Shown here one piece after another: positions 1 through 7,501 of a DNA stretch of 21,254 nt (the first letter of the stretch is position 1; every line of letters begins with the position of its first letter). Under the pieces are notes generated by a model, which worked only from the letters and a program-made list of their open reading frames with translations, made no database searches and was not told the origin of the DNA. The stretch comes from Methanobacteriaceae archaeon (GTDB lineage: Archaea; Methanobacteriota; Methanobacteria; Methanobacteriales; Methanobacteriaceae), in contig WOYJ01000108.1 in the NCBI GenBank assembly GCA_011620845.1, positions 1 to 21,254 on the forward strand. The letters run 5' to 3'. The translations under genes were made by a program, and so were the position numbers.

Positions 1-13
1 GGAGACAGTTGAT

Positions 14-286
14 ATGGTGAATATAAAATTTCTAGCACGTTTTAAAGAAATAACAGGAGAAAAAACCCTAGAAATAGATTATACAGGAAATTTATCAGGT
101 TTAATTGACTTACTAATAAACAAATACGGAAACGCTTTTAAAGAAGCGTTACTGGCAAAAAATGGAGAATTTAAAGATTACATTAAAATTTTAGTAAATG
201 GAGAAGATGTTAATTCCCTGGAATCAGAGGATACCATTGGTGGGGATGATAAAATCGTGATCTTCCAGACCATCGCCGGTGGCTAA
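14..286 (+). CDS. MoaD/ThiS-family ubiquitin-like sulfur carrier protein
   Basis: This 90-residue protein has the size and pattern of a beta-grasp sulfur carrier. It opens with a strand (VNIKFLARFKEITG), has an ILVNGEDV segment near residues 59-66, and ends in a free Gly-Gly (TIAGG). In this family the terminal glycine is adenylated by an E1-like enzyme and converted to a thiocarboxylate that donates sulfur to molybdopterin, thiamin or homocysteine pathways. Because the protein already ends in GG, no maturation protease is needed. The start is ATG at 14 with GGAG at 1-4; GTG at 17 is an alternative. The likely activating enzyme is the ThiF/MoeB-like protein at 6278-7288. The acceptor is unknown: MoaD for pterin synthesis and a carrier for MetY are both possible. 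The family call is firm, the pathway is not. Confidence 0.85.
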   Translation: MVNIKFLARFKEITGEKTLEIDYTGNLSGLIDLLINKYGNAFKEALLAKNGEFKDYIKILVNGEDVNSLESEDTIGGDDKIVIFQTIAGG

Positions 287-302
287 CACCATCCAAGTAT
301 TA

Positions 303-336
303 AATTTTTTTTATAAGTAGGATATAACAATTGTTA
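303..336 (+). promoter_or_regulatory. Promoter and palindromic operator of the substrate-binding-like gene
   Basis: A T-run (305-312) that may also end the upstream transcript merges into a TATA-like TTTATAAG at about 310-317. The perfect palindrome TAACAATTGTTA follows at 325-336. An initiation site about 25 bases after the box would fall on or just after the palindrome, so a protein bound there should block initiation. The same palindrome recurs at 10585, 10730, 19911 and 21245. Confidence 0.7.
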
Positions 337-349
337 AATGGAGAACAGT

Positions 350-1249
350 ATGCGTATCGGTTACCTGTCAACCCTATACCACACCTCGTTTATACTGAAA
401 AACAAGCCCTCAGATTATCTCGAAAAATATCCGCTCCATTGGACCCTGTTTGCCACTGGCCCAACCATGATGGAAGCATTCATAAGGGGAGAAATCGATA
501 TGGGATACATCGGTCTGCCACCCGTGATGATGGGTATTGAAAACGGCCTGGAAATTAAATGTGTGGGAGGTGGACATGTAGAAGGCACAGTCATGATTGG
601 ATCACACTCTTACCAAACTTATGATGAGTTGGGGGATATATCATCCGTTTTAGGTCAGTTTGAAGGTGAAAGTATCGGCACCCCCACCAGGGGCTCTATA
701 CATGATATCATCATACGACAGTTGACCAAAGGTCTGGATATTGAGATAAAAAATTATACCTGGGCAGACTTTATATCGGAAGCACTGGAAGATGGTGAAA
801 TCGCCGCAGGAGTGGGCACACCATCCCTGGCAACGGCAGCCTCAAAGCAAGCCCACTCCCAGATTATCATTCCTCCTTACAAGCTTTGGCCCTACAATCC
901 AAGCTATGGGATAGTGGTGAAGGAGGAATTAATAGAAAAGAATCCTATTTACATCCTGGACTTTCTGAAGGCCCATGAAGATGCCTGTAACCTGATAAGG
1001 ACCCAGACAGATACTGCAGCAGAAATAGTGGTCCAGGAGATGGGGACGGTCAGTAGAGAATTCATACTCAACACCTTCCAGATCTCGCCCAGATACTGTG
1101 CCAGTCTCCCGGAAGAATACATCAAATCCACTCTCAAATTTATTCCGGTACTTAAAGACCTTAATTACATGCAGGGCGGCTTAAATAGGAAAGAAATCTT
1201 CGAAACAAAATATATAGAGCAGGTCCATCCCCAACCAGCCCATTACTGA
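350..1249 (+). CDS. Cytosolic substrate-binding-protein-like protein (NMT1/SsuA/THI5 superfamily)
   Basis: The protein of about 299 residues resembles the periplasmic-binding fold of nitrate/sulfonate-type binding proteins and THI5: MRIGYLSTLYHT at the start, MMEAFIRGEIDMGYIGLPP near residues 40-60, then a second lobe with IGTPTRGSIHD. I chose ATG 350 because GGAG at 340-343 lies six bases before it; ATG 338 would place that site inside the gene. A TAA at 335-337 is in frame, so no upstream signal peptide is possible, and the protein itself has no hydrophobic leader or lipobox. It is therefore probably cytosolic, and no permease or ATPase gene is visible. It could be a ligand sensor, an enzyme of the THI5 type, or a binding protein recruited to sulfur metabolism. 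The operator at 325-336 puts it in the putative sulfur regulon. Confidence 0.75.
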   Translation: MRIGYLSTLYHTSFILKNKPSDYLEKYPLHWTLFATGPTMMEAFIRGEIDMGYIGLPPVMMGIENGLEIKCVGGGHVEGTVMIGSHSYQTYDELGDISSVLGQFEGESIGTPTRGSIHDIIIRQLTKGLDIEIKNYTWADFISEALEDGEIAAGVGTPSLATAASKQAHSQIIIPPYKLWPYNPSYGIVVKEELIEKNPIYILDFLKAHEDACNLIRTQTDTAAEIVVQEMGTVSREFILNTFQISPRYCASLPEEYIKSTLKFIPVLKDLNYMQGGLNRKEIFETKYIEQVHPQPAHY

Positions 1250-1390
1250 ATCTTTTCTGGAAAGATTTAAACCCTTCCCGATATTTAAAAGGCTTTCTAT
1301 TTTGCGTTTTATAGAAATGTTATTATATTTATTCTAAAGGACATAGAATATAAAACACAGATTATTTTTATAAAAAGAAAGCTGGATAAA

Positions 1391-2170
1391 ATGAAGGTTA
1401 AATACTTAAAAATCGAAGATATCAGATCTCGAAGATATCAGATCTTTGAACATTCATTATATGTGTGGGTATCCTCATTAGCATACCAGTTTACTGGTTC
1501 GTTTTAGTCCCACCTGCATTGAAGTTACAGGAATTTAACCAGGACTCCACCACCGTAACTGGCTACCTTGCCCTGGTGGATACTTCAGCGTGAAATTAGA
1601 CTGGGTAAGGACTCCATTCAGGGCCTGCATAACGATGCATTATTTATAGCACCCCATATTACCAACTCCCCAAACATGTCCCTGTGGCAGCCCACGGATA
1701 CGAGGGTGGATGAGTGGCCGGGCAAATCAGAGATCAAGTACAGCTCCAACGATCCCATATGAAAGGATGGTCTTGAACATCGATAGAATTAACATCCCCA
1801 ACAGTACCGAACTTAAAGGGAAAACAGTACCCATCACCATTGAATATACTGTTAACTATCCAGTCCAGATGGGTTTGACTGAGGTTTTAGGGGGGGGGTA
1901 CAATAACCAATTTTGATGTTAAAATAGAGTTAATAGAGAAGAACATCTCCGTAACCTTAAAAAATCAGGTTATAACTCAGAGGAACATGGATATCATGGG
2001 CCATGAATGAGCCCTGGAAAAAGATAGTCTCCCTGTTGATATGGATCATCACCCTAATAATTGTCTTTCTGGTGTTTACCACCTTCAAGTTCGTTGAAAA
2101 TTTCAAAAAGAATAGTCTGAATCTGTTTAAGAAACTAGTTGGTTTAGTTAAAAAGGTTATTAGAATTTAA
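1391..2170 (+). pseudogene. Frameshifted remnant of a two-helix membrane-anchored extracytoplasmic protein
   Basis: Pieces of one protein can be read across this 780-base stretch only by changing frame several times. A start MKVKYLKIEDIRS at 1391 is followed in another frame by a membrane helix (VGILISIPVYWFVLVPPAL) and a conserved-looking strand region (TVTGYLALVD). Later come a beta-rich piece (TVPITIEYTVNYPV), a frame change at a run of nine G (1890-1898), a piece beginning FDVKIELIEKN, and a final helix (IVSLLIWIITLIIVFLVF) with a basic tail ending at 2170. The N-helix, outer domain, C-helix layout resembles DUF3068/PorA-like proteins, a tentative match from memory. A 16-base tandem duplication lies at the 5' end. 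Decay looks recent because the pieces are still readable. Confidence 0.7.
1414..1445 (+). repeat. 16-bp perfect tandem duplication
   Basis: CGAAGATATCAGATCT occurs twice head to tail (1414-1429 and 1430-1445). Since 16 is not a multiple of three, the duplication changes the reading frame inside the pseudogene starting at 1391 and may be one of its inactivating lesions. Confidence 0.95.
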
Positions 2171-2210
2171 AAAAGTAGTTGGATATCCTTAAAGTCCAGT
2201 GAATTAGATA

Positions 2211-4589
2211 TTAAAGATCCTTAGAAGAAGCCTTAGACAGGATGGCCTCGTATTTATCCAGGGATTTATTCACCTGTCTGTTGAATTCTTCAAACTTGGC
2301 TGCCAGTCCCCGGTAGAAAGGTGCATAAACCTTGTAATACATCAACCTATCTGGATCTATACCGTTTTTAATCAGCTCGGCTTTAAACTCGTGCACTTTC
2401 TCCTGAATATCTGGATAGACCCGGTCGTCCGGATATTCTCCTAAAAATATTCCGTCAGCACCGTTTTCAAAGGCATAGAGGATATGTTTAATCATCAAAC
2501 GGTTGATGGATGTGACTCTGATGATTCGGATTGATTCTGGATAGGATATTCTGTTGATTCCAATGTTATCCGCGGCAACGTAGCCTATGTAGTCCAGGAA
2601 GGCCAGTATTATTTTCTCGCCGTCCTTTTTATCCTTCAGCATACCGGAGATCATGGCGAAGATCTGGCTGTCCGTCTGGCCCATGATTTCAATGGCATTA
2701 TCTGAGCAGCTGGAGACGCACATTCCACATCCAGTACAGGCTATTGGGTCAACAGATACACGTTCATCGTACATGTATATGGCCTTGTATTTACAGTCGT
2801 CTATACATTTTCCGCACATGGTACACTTGGACTGGTCAATTTCGGCTATTATGGGCTCTATTTCCAGTCCACCGTTCATCATCTCTGAAACCTTTGAGGC
2901 TGCTGCGTTTGCCTGGGAAACACTGTCTGTAATATCTTTAGGCCCCTGTGCAGTTCCACAGACATAGATACCCTCCACGTCGGTGTTAACCGGTTTGATC
3001 TTGGAATGTTTCTCCTTGACGAACATATCTTCAGTGAGGCCCACATTCAATATGTCTGCAACCTTTAACGTGCCTTCTGAGGGTTCCATTGCTTCAGACA
3101 GGACAACCATGTCCGTTTCTATTTCTAATTGCTCTCCACGGAGGGTGTCCTCTACTCGGACCACCATTTTCCCGTTTTTTCTCACTACTTCTCCAGGCCG
3201 TCCTCTTATGAGCTTTATACCCTTGGATTGTCCGTATCTGAAGTAGTTTTCATACATTCCAGGGGTTCTCATATCGGTGTAGCAGATTATTACCTCCGTA
3301 TCTGGATAATAACGTTTTATGAAATTGGCATGCTTCATTGCCACCATACAGCAGACTTTAGAACAGTACCTTTTACCTTCCGGTTTCTCATCCCTGGAAC
3401 CGGCACACTGGACCATAACCACTCTTTTGGGGATTTTTCCAGTGGAGGGGGTGAGTAGTTTACCCTTGGTGGGTCCGTTTACCCCCATTATCCGCGCGAG
3501 TTCCATTTGGGTGATGACATCATCGTATCTTTCATGGCCATATTCTGGCCTGTTTTTAAGGTCAAATCCCTTGTGTCCGGTGGCTATTACTATGGAACCG
3601 ACGGTGAGGGGGATGAACTCCTTTTTCATCTTGAGGTCGATGGCATCCATTTTACAGACCTCTTCACACTTACCACATTTTATACAGTTCTCCTCATCTA
3701 TGGTGTAAACGTCAGGGACGGACTGGGGGAATGGTTTGTAGATAGCCTTTCGGTACATTAGATTCTCATTCCATTGGTCAGGGACAGCTACCGGGCAAAC
3801 CTCGGCACAGTTACCACATGCTGTACATTTATCCTCCTTCACGTAGCGTGGTTTCTTCTCTACCAGGAGGTCGAAGTTACCCGCCTTCCTCTCAGATGAG
3901 ATAAGCTCAGCAGAGGTGATGATATCGATATTTCTATGCTCTAAAGCTTCATTTATCAGGGGGTTGAAGAGGCATAGGGCACATTCCTCCACCATCTTTT
4001 CCGGGGAGAAAACTTTACCGATCTTTATCATGTTCCCACCTACGGTGGGTTTTTCTTCGATTATATGGACTTTAACTCCCTGTTTTGCCAGGGAAAGCGC
4101 GGCGGTTATCCCGGAGATACCCCCTCCTATTACGGCTGCGCTGTCTTTGATCTTTCTAACCACGGTATCCATGGGCTGGGCATATTTAACCCTTTCTACA
4201 GCGGCATTGGTGAGTGTTATGGCTTTATCTGTGGCTTTTTCACCATCGGTGTGCACCCAGGAACATTGCTCCCTTAAATTGGCCATCTCCAATAGGTAGG
4301 GATTTAAGGGCGCCACATGGTTCTGGAAGGTTTTCTTATGGGTGATTGGTGAGCAGGCTGCTATCACCACCCGGTCCAAGTTTTCTTCCAGTATTATGTC
4401 CCGGATATTTTTCTGACATTTTACAGAACACAGATTCTCAAATTCCTTAACTACCTTAGCACCTTCTATGCTGGATTTGAGTTTTTCAATATCCACAGTA
4501 TCAGATATGTTCCCTCCACACCGACATAGAAAGACGCCTATATCGATGCTGCTTTTGGGGGCGTATCTGGAGAACGGGGAACTTTTCAC
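2211..4589 (-). CDS. hdrA: HdrA-like iron-sulfur flavoprotein with cysteine-less MvhD-like C-terminal domain
   Basis: This 792-residue protein resembles heterodisulfide reductase subunit A, the flavin-bearing electron-bifurcating hub. Visible in order: an N-terminal cysteine domain (C22, C24, C54, C58, C79); an FAD-binding loop VIGGGISGITAA near residue 152; a CALC motif near 204; a first ferredoxin pair (CTACGNCAEVCP, CIKCGKCEEVC); a CAGSRDE...YCSKVCC region; and a second ferredoxin pair near 600-640 (CTMCGKCIDDC, CTGCGMCVSSC). Residues about 661-750 align with MvhD (NRISYPESIRIIRV, FENGADGIFLG), but the cysteines that hold its [2Fe-2S] cluster are gone. The start is GTG at 4589 with GAGGT upstream. 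It lies 35 bases after hdrB in one transcription unit. HdrA with a fused MvhD domain is known in other methanogens; the loss of its cysteines is unusual. Confidence 0.9.
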   Translation of the reverse strand: MKSSPFSRYAPKSSIDIGVFLCRCGGNISDTVDIEKLKSSIEGAKVVKEFENLCSVKCQKNIRDIILEENLDRVVIAACSPITHKKTFQNHVAPLNPYLLEMANLREQCSWVHTDGEKATDKAITLTNAAVERVKYAQPMDTVVRKIKDSAAVIGGGISGITAALSLAKQGVKVHIIEEKPTVGGNMIKIGKVFSPEKMVEECALCLFNPLINEALEHRNIDIITSAELISSERKAGNFDLLVEKKPRYVKEDKCTACGNCAEVCPVAVPDQWNENLMYRKAIYKPFPQSVPDVYTIDEENCIKCGKCEEVCKMDAIDLKMKKEFIPLTVGSIVIATGHKGFDLKNRPEYGHERYDDVITQMELARIMGVNGPTKGKLLTPSTGKIPKRVVMVQCAGSRDEKPEGKRYCSKVCCMVAMKHANFIKRYYPDTEVIICYTDMRTPGMYENYFRYGQSKGIKLIRGRPGEVVRKNGKMVVRVEDTLRGEQLEIETDMVVLSEAMEPSEGTLKVADILNVGLTEDMFVKEKHSKIKPVNTDVEGIYVCGTAQGPKDITDSVSQANAAASKVSEMMNGGLEIEPIIAEIDQSKCTMCGKCIDDCKYKAIYMYDERVSVDPIACTGCGMCVSSCSDNAIEIMGQTDSQIFAMISGMLKDKKDGEKIILAFLDYIGYVAADNIGINRISYPESIRIIRVTSINRLMIKHILYAFENGADGIFLGEYPDDRVYPDIQEKVHEFKAELIKNGIDPDRLMYYKVYAPFYRGLAAKFEEFNRQVNKSLDKYEAILSKASSKDL

Positions 4590-4624
4590 TTTAAATTACC
4601 TCTTGTTAATATCTATCTTGTATA

Positions 4625-5578
4625 TTATATAACAACTGGAGAAGCCTGCTTTATCCTTTCTAAAATATCATCCAGGGGAACGGTGTGGGTTTGAATTCCC
4701 ACCACCTTATAAGGGTCTGCACCCATGGCCAGTGCTAAAAACTGGGCTATGTTAAGATGGACCAGGTCGAATTTTGTGTTTAAGTTCTTTTCTATAACTG
4801 GCTGGTATCGGTCGAACTGCATCTGGCAGTTGGGACACATATGTAACAGAATATCCACATCATTTTCCTGTAAACTCACAAGTTTATCTGCAGTTACTGC
4901 AAGGGAAAGATCTAAATTAGCAAAACGCTGCCTGAAACCCGCGCCACAGGTTGTTCTTTTATGGTCGTACCAGTCTACGGTTTCCACTCCACAGGTCTTG
5001 GCCAGTTCCTCTATGATCATGGGATTTCTCATATTACCTATGGTTTCCTCTTTGTAATGGACCTTGCAGTAGTGGCAGGCGTGGTGGGAGGCTATTTTAA
5101 AGTCAGATAAATCTATTTTGGGGATTTCTTTAATTTCTGCAGTTTTATTCCATAGTATCTCTGCAGCGTGGAATATGTTACTGTGTGAATCGAAGTCACC
5201 TGGAGAATATTCCATATGATCCATTTTAGAATCTTTAAATATCTGGTTTATCCTATTTCTTACCGTGTCATTCTCATTTAGGATGTTACAGGCCTTTTTA
5301 AGTATGGCGTAGCAGGTTGCACATAAAGTTACTATGTTTTTATGTTCAATCTCCCGGGCTATGGCGAAATTTCGAGCAGCCAGGGCGGTGGTGGAGAATT
5401 GATCAAATAGATCAAAGTAGTATCCTAAACCTGTGCAGCATGATTGTCTATCATCCAGAACATACTCAACACCCAGTTTATCAAATAGGTACTTGGTGGA
5501 TGACTCCACTCCCGGGTATTCACCACTTACCAGGCAGCTTTTAAAGATTAGGATATCTTTATCTGGTATTTTTTTCAT
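4625..5578 (-). CDS. hdrB: HdrB-like CCG-domain subunit
   Basis: This 317-residue protein has two CCG (Cys-rich) motifs, as in heterodisulfide reductase subunit B, whose two non-cubane [4Fe-4S] clusters reduce the CoM-S-S-CoB disulfide. The first motif is complete: C15, C47-C48, C86 and C89. The second has C168, C171, then T210-C211 where the family has Cys-Cys, and C248 and C251. One ligand of the distal cluster is therefore replaced by threonine, with an extra cysteine at 171. This suggests an altered cluster or a substrate other than the heterodisulfide. ATG 5578 follows the hdrC stop by three bases, with AGGGAT as ribosome site inside the end of hdrC, so translation is probably coupled. 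Confidence 0.88.
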   Translation of the reverse strand: MKKIPDKDILIFKSCLVSGEYPGVESSTKYLFDKLGVEYVLDDRQSCCTGLGYYFDLFDQFSTTALAARNFAIAREIEHKNIVTLCATCYAILKKACNILNENDTVRNRINQIFKDSKMDHMEYSPGDFDSHSNIFHAAEILWNKTAEIKEIPKIDLSDFKIASHHACHYCKVHYKEETIGNMRNPMIIEELAKTCGVETVDWYDHKRTTCGAGFRQRFANLDLSLAVTADKLVSLQENDVDILLHMCPNCQMQFDRYQPVIEKNLNTKFDLVHLNIAQFLALAMGADPYKVVGIQTHTVPLDDILERIKQASPVVI

Positions 5579-5581
5579 TGA

Positions 5582-6202
5582 TTATCCCTTATGTTTTGAA
5601 TTTTTACTTGATTCTTTATAGGCCTTCAGTTTTTCTAATCTACCTGTAAAGCCTGTTTTCTCTAAAATAATTTTTATGTCTCTCGTATCATCTTCAGGTA
5701 AGGTTAATTTTCCCAGTCCTAATTCTTCCCTTATATCATCCAGATTGATCTTTATATCCAAATATTCATCTCCGATGATTTCAATCAATATGTTGAAATA
5801 TTCCAGAGGTATGGATCCTATCCCTAATTCCATTAAACTTTCACCAAAAGCCAGAAAAGTAACTACCTGTTCTAATTTCCCCTGGGCAATTGCCTTCTGT
5901 CTTAATATCTGAACTATTTCAGCTACACTGTTACCCACCGGACATATGCTATGACAGCTGTAACAGGAGAAACAGTTCCAGATGATATCATCAAAAATTA
6001 CACTTTCATCTTCTTCAAGTACTCTTTTAGCTATTTCCCTGGAATCATAATCCGAATGTCTTGATGCGGGACAGACCGATGTGCACATCCCACATTGAAT
6101 GCATTTATTTACACCGATATCCTCAGATGCTCTCAGATCATGGATTATGCTCTCGGTGAGTTTGTTGTTCTTTTTTCCAATTTTAAGGGTCTTAATCTCC
6201 AT
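5582..6202 (-). CDS. hdrC: HdrC-like two-cluster ferredoxin subunit
   Basis: This 206-residue protein carries two [4Fe-4S] motifs typical of heterodisulfide reductase subunit C: CIQCGMCTSVCP (C34, C37, C40, C44) and CFSCYSCHSICPVG (C77, C80, C83, C87). A mostly helical C-terminal part follows and ends in a basic tail. In the family, HdrC passes electrons between HdrA and HdrB. It is soluble, with no membrane segment. It lies 75 bases downstream of the ThiF/MoeB-like gene and is followed almost without gap by hdrB and then hdrA. The ATG at 6202 has only a weak ribosome site. It is a paralogue-type subunit whose partner substrate is unknown. Confidence 0.9.
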   Translation of the reverse strand: MEIKTLKIGKKNNKLTESIIHDLRASEDIGVNKCIQCGMCTSVCPASRHSDYDSREIAKRVLEEDESVIFDDIIWNCFSCYSCHSICPVGNSVAEIVQILRQKAIAQGKLEQVVTFLAFGESLMELGIGSIPLEYFNILIEIIGDEYLDIKINLDDIREELGLGKLTLPEDDTRDIKIILEKTGFTGRLEKLKAYKESSKNSKHKG

Positions 6203-6203
6203 G

Positions 6204-6248
6204 TTATCTTAAATTCCAAAGGTTTTTTGGACGCTATTATCTTAAATT
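6204..6248. repeat. 12-bp direct repeat between thiF-like gene and hdrC
   Basis: TTATCTTAAATT occurs perfectly at 6204-6215 and 6237-6248 in the short gap between the ThiF-like gene and hdrC. The first copy abuts the hdrC start codon, so it could affect hdrC translation or internal initiation. No function is evident. Confidence 0.85.
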
Positions 6249-6277
6249 ATAAGGATTCGGACACAGAATATATGAAC

Positions 6278-7288
6278 TCATGTCCCAATATACCGGGCGT
6301 ACAGTGATCTGGCCACCTTTTCATCGTTGGTTCCTTTGATGATGGCCCTTCCATCTTTAAAGATGGATATTTCCTCTTTTTCTGTTTTGAATATAAGTAT
6401 GAATGGCGTGTTCTTCACTTCTCCCAATGGCTCCAGTTTCGCTGCCATTTCATCCAAGGATAGTTCTTTAGGATCTGCAGGGGTTATCTGGATGGCGTTT
6501 CTTCCGCAGAGAGAGGTGATCACTTCTCTATCTTCTGTATTCAGGTATTCGTAGTTTTTCTCCGCACAGCAGGGGCATTCCGGGTTCTTCCGTACCAGTA
6601 CTTCATCCAATGAGTTGTTCCAGGCGTCGTATACCCTTAGTCTGCTGTCTGTACCCACGGGGATATGACCTAAGAGTATTTTCAGGGCTTCTGTGGTTTC
6701 CATGGAACCCATGATTACTGTTATGGTATTTAAAACCCCCATGGTGTCACAGGTGGGGAGGGATCCTATCTTGGGGATGGTGGGATAGAGACACTTTAAA
6801 CAGGCCTTGCCGGGTAGTATGTTCATGGTCATGCCCGAGGTTCCGATGGCTCCGGTGTAAATCCAGGGTTTTTCCTGTTTTACACAGACATCATTTACCA
6901 GCATACGGGTGAGTATGTTGTCGGTTCCATCTAAGACCAGATCTGCTTTACTGAGAATGTCTTCCACGTTGGTGTGGTTTATATCCTTGACTACGGGTTC
7001 TATCTCTATATCAGAGTTTATGTTCTCTAATTTCCTGGCAGCGGCGATGGCTTTAGGTTCATCCACATCGTTTTCATCGTAGAGCATCTGCCTCTGCAGG
7101 TTGCTCAGCTCCACGAAGTCGCGGTCTATGATTATTATTCTGCCCACTCCTGCCCGGGCCAGGTTGTTAGATGCTGCTGTTCCCAGTGCTCCGCATCCTA
7201 CCACAGCCACGCTGCTTTGGGCTAGTTTCTCCTGCCCTTCTTCTCCAATGTTCTGCAGGATGGTCTGTCTGGAATACCGATTATACAC
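6278..7288 (-). CDS. ThiF/MoeB/HesA-family E1-like adenylyltransferase
   Basis: This 336-residue protein activates the C-terminal glycine of ThiS/MoaD-type carriers with ATP. It shows the nucleotide loop VVGCGALG (residues 29-36), DRDFVELSNLQRQ (55-67), DGTDN (120-124), zinc-binding cysteines C163/C166 and C238/C241, and the probable catalytic cysteine C180 in PTCDTMG. About 90 C-terminal residues after the zinc site form an extra domain containing ILIFKTEKEEISIFKDG; it lacks a rhodanese active-site loop. The start is GTG 7288 with AAGGAG seven bases upstream. It heads the thiF-hdrC-hdrB-hdrA run, which ties carrier activation to a redox complex. The MoaD-like protein at 14-286 is the natural partner. 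Which pathway it serves (MoeB, ThiF or a homocysteine-type role) cannot be decided from sequence. Confidence 0.9.
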   Translation of the reverse strand: MYNRYSRQTILQNIGEEGQEKLAQSSVAVVGCGALGTAASNNLARAGVGRIIIIDRDFVELSNLQRQMLYDENDVDEPKAIAAARKLENINSDIEIEPVVKDINHTNVEDILSKADLVLDGTDNILTRMLVNDVCVKQEKPWIYTGAIGTSGMTMNILPGKACLKCLYPTIPKIGSLPTCDTMGVLNTITVIMGSMETTEALKILLGHIPVGTDSRLRVYDAWNNSLDEVLVRKNPECPCCAEKNYEYLNTEDREVITSLCGRNAIQITPADPKELSLDEMAAKLEPLGEVKNTPFILIFKTEKEEISIFKDGRAIIKGTNDEKVARSLYARYIGT

Positions 7289-7334
7289 TTATATTCTCCT
7301 TTAATGTTCGTTTTCCATCTTTGATAGTTAATAT

Positions 7335-7470
7335 ATGGTTGATATATCATAAATGATTGATAGGTCATGAATATATCATAATGTATTTACTTTTAGGACC
7401 ATGAATTCTAATAATAAATCAATATTTCAATGAACTTCGAAGTATCTTAAATGGTTAATGTATCATGATT
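7335..7470. repeat. Imperfect direct repeat in the thiF/GMC intergenic region
   Basis: The 213-base gap upstream of the thiF-hdrCBA run is very AT-rich. The 20-mers at 7335-7354 (beginning ATGGTTGATATATCAT) and 7451-7470 (ATGGTTAATGTATCAT) agree at 16 of 20 positions. The first contains the 10-base palindrome TGATATATCA (7340-7349), and a related ATATATCATA lies at 7371-7380. On the minus strand a TATA-like box near 7327-7340 would serve the thiF-like gene, so these repeats may bind a regulator. No TAACAATTGTTA palindrome is present here. Confidence 0.55.
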
Positions 7471-7501
7471 AATAAAACTTCAGATTGATTGTAAAAAAAC
7501 T

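Noticed and set aside
325..336. The palindrome as a SurR or NrpR binding site.
   Set aside because: SurR sites are of the GTTn3AAC type and NrpR sites of the GGAA-N8-TTCC type; neither spacing matches TAACAATTGTTA.
1890..1898. A nine-G run as a possible phase-variation switch.
   Set aside because: Several other frame breaks in the same gene cannot be restored by changing this run, so it is better seen as part of a pseudogene.
3319..3708. Long open frames on the plus strand opposite hdrA, and similar ones opposite pdxS and the GMC gene.
   Set aside because: The opposite-strand genes have complete motif sets; the antisense frames show no recognisable domain or start signal.
2211..6202. The Hdr set as an sHdr-type sulfur-oxidation system.
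   Set aside because: No lipoate-binding protein, TusA or DsrE-like gene is visible, there is only one HdrB and one HdrC, and the HdrA has an MvhD-like tail.
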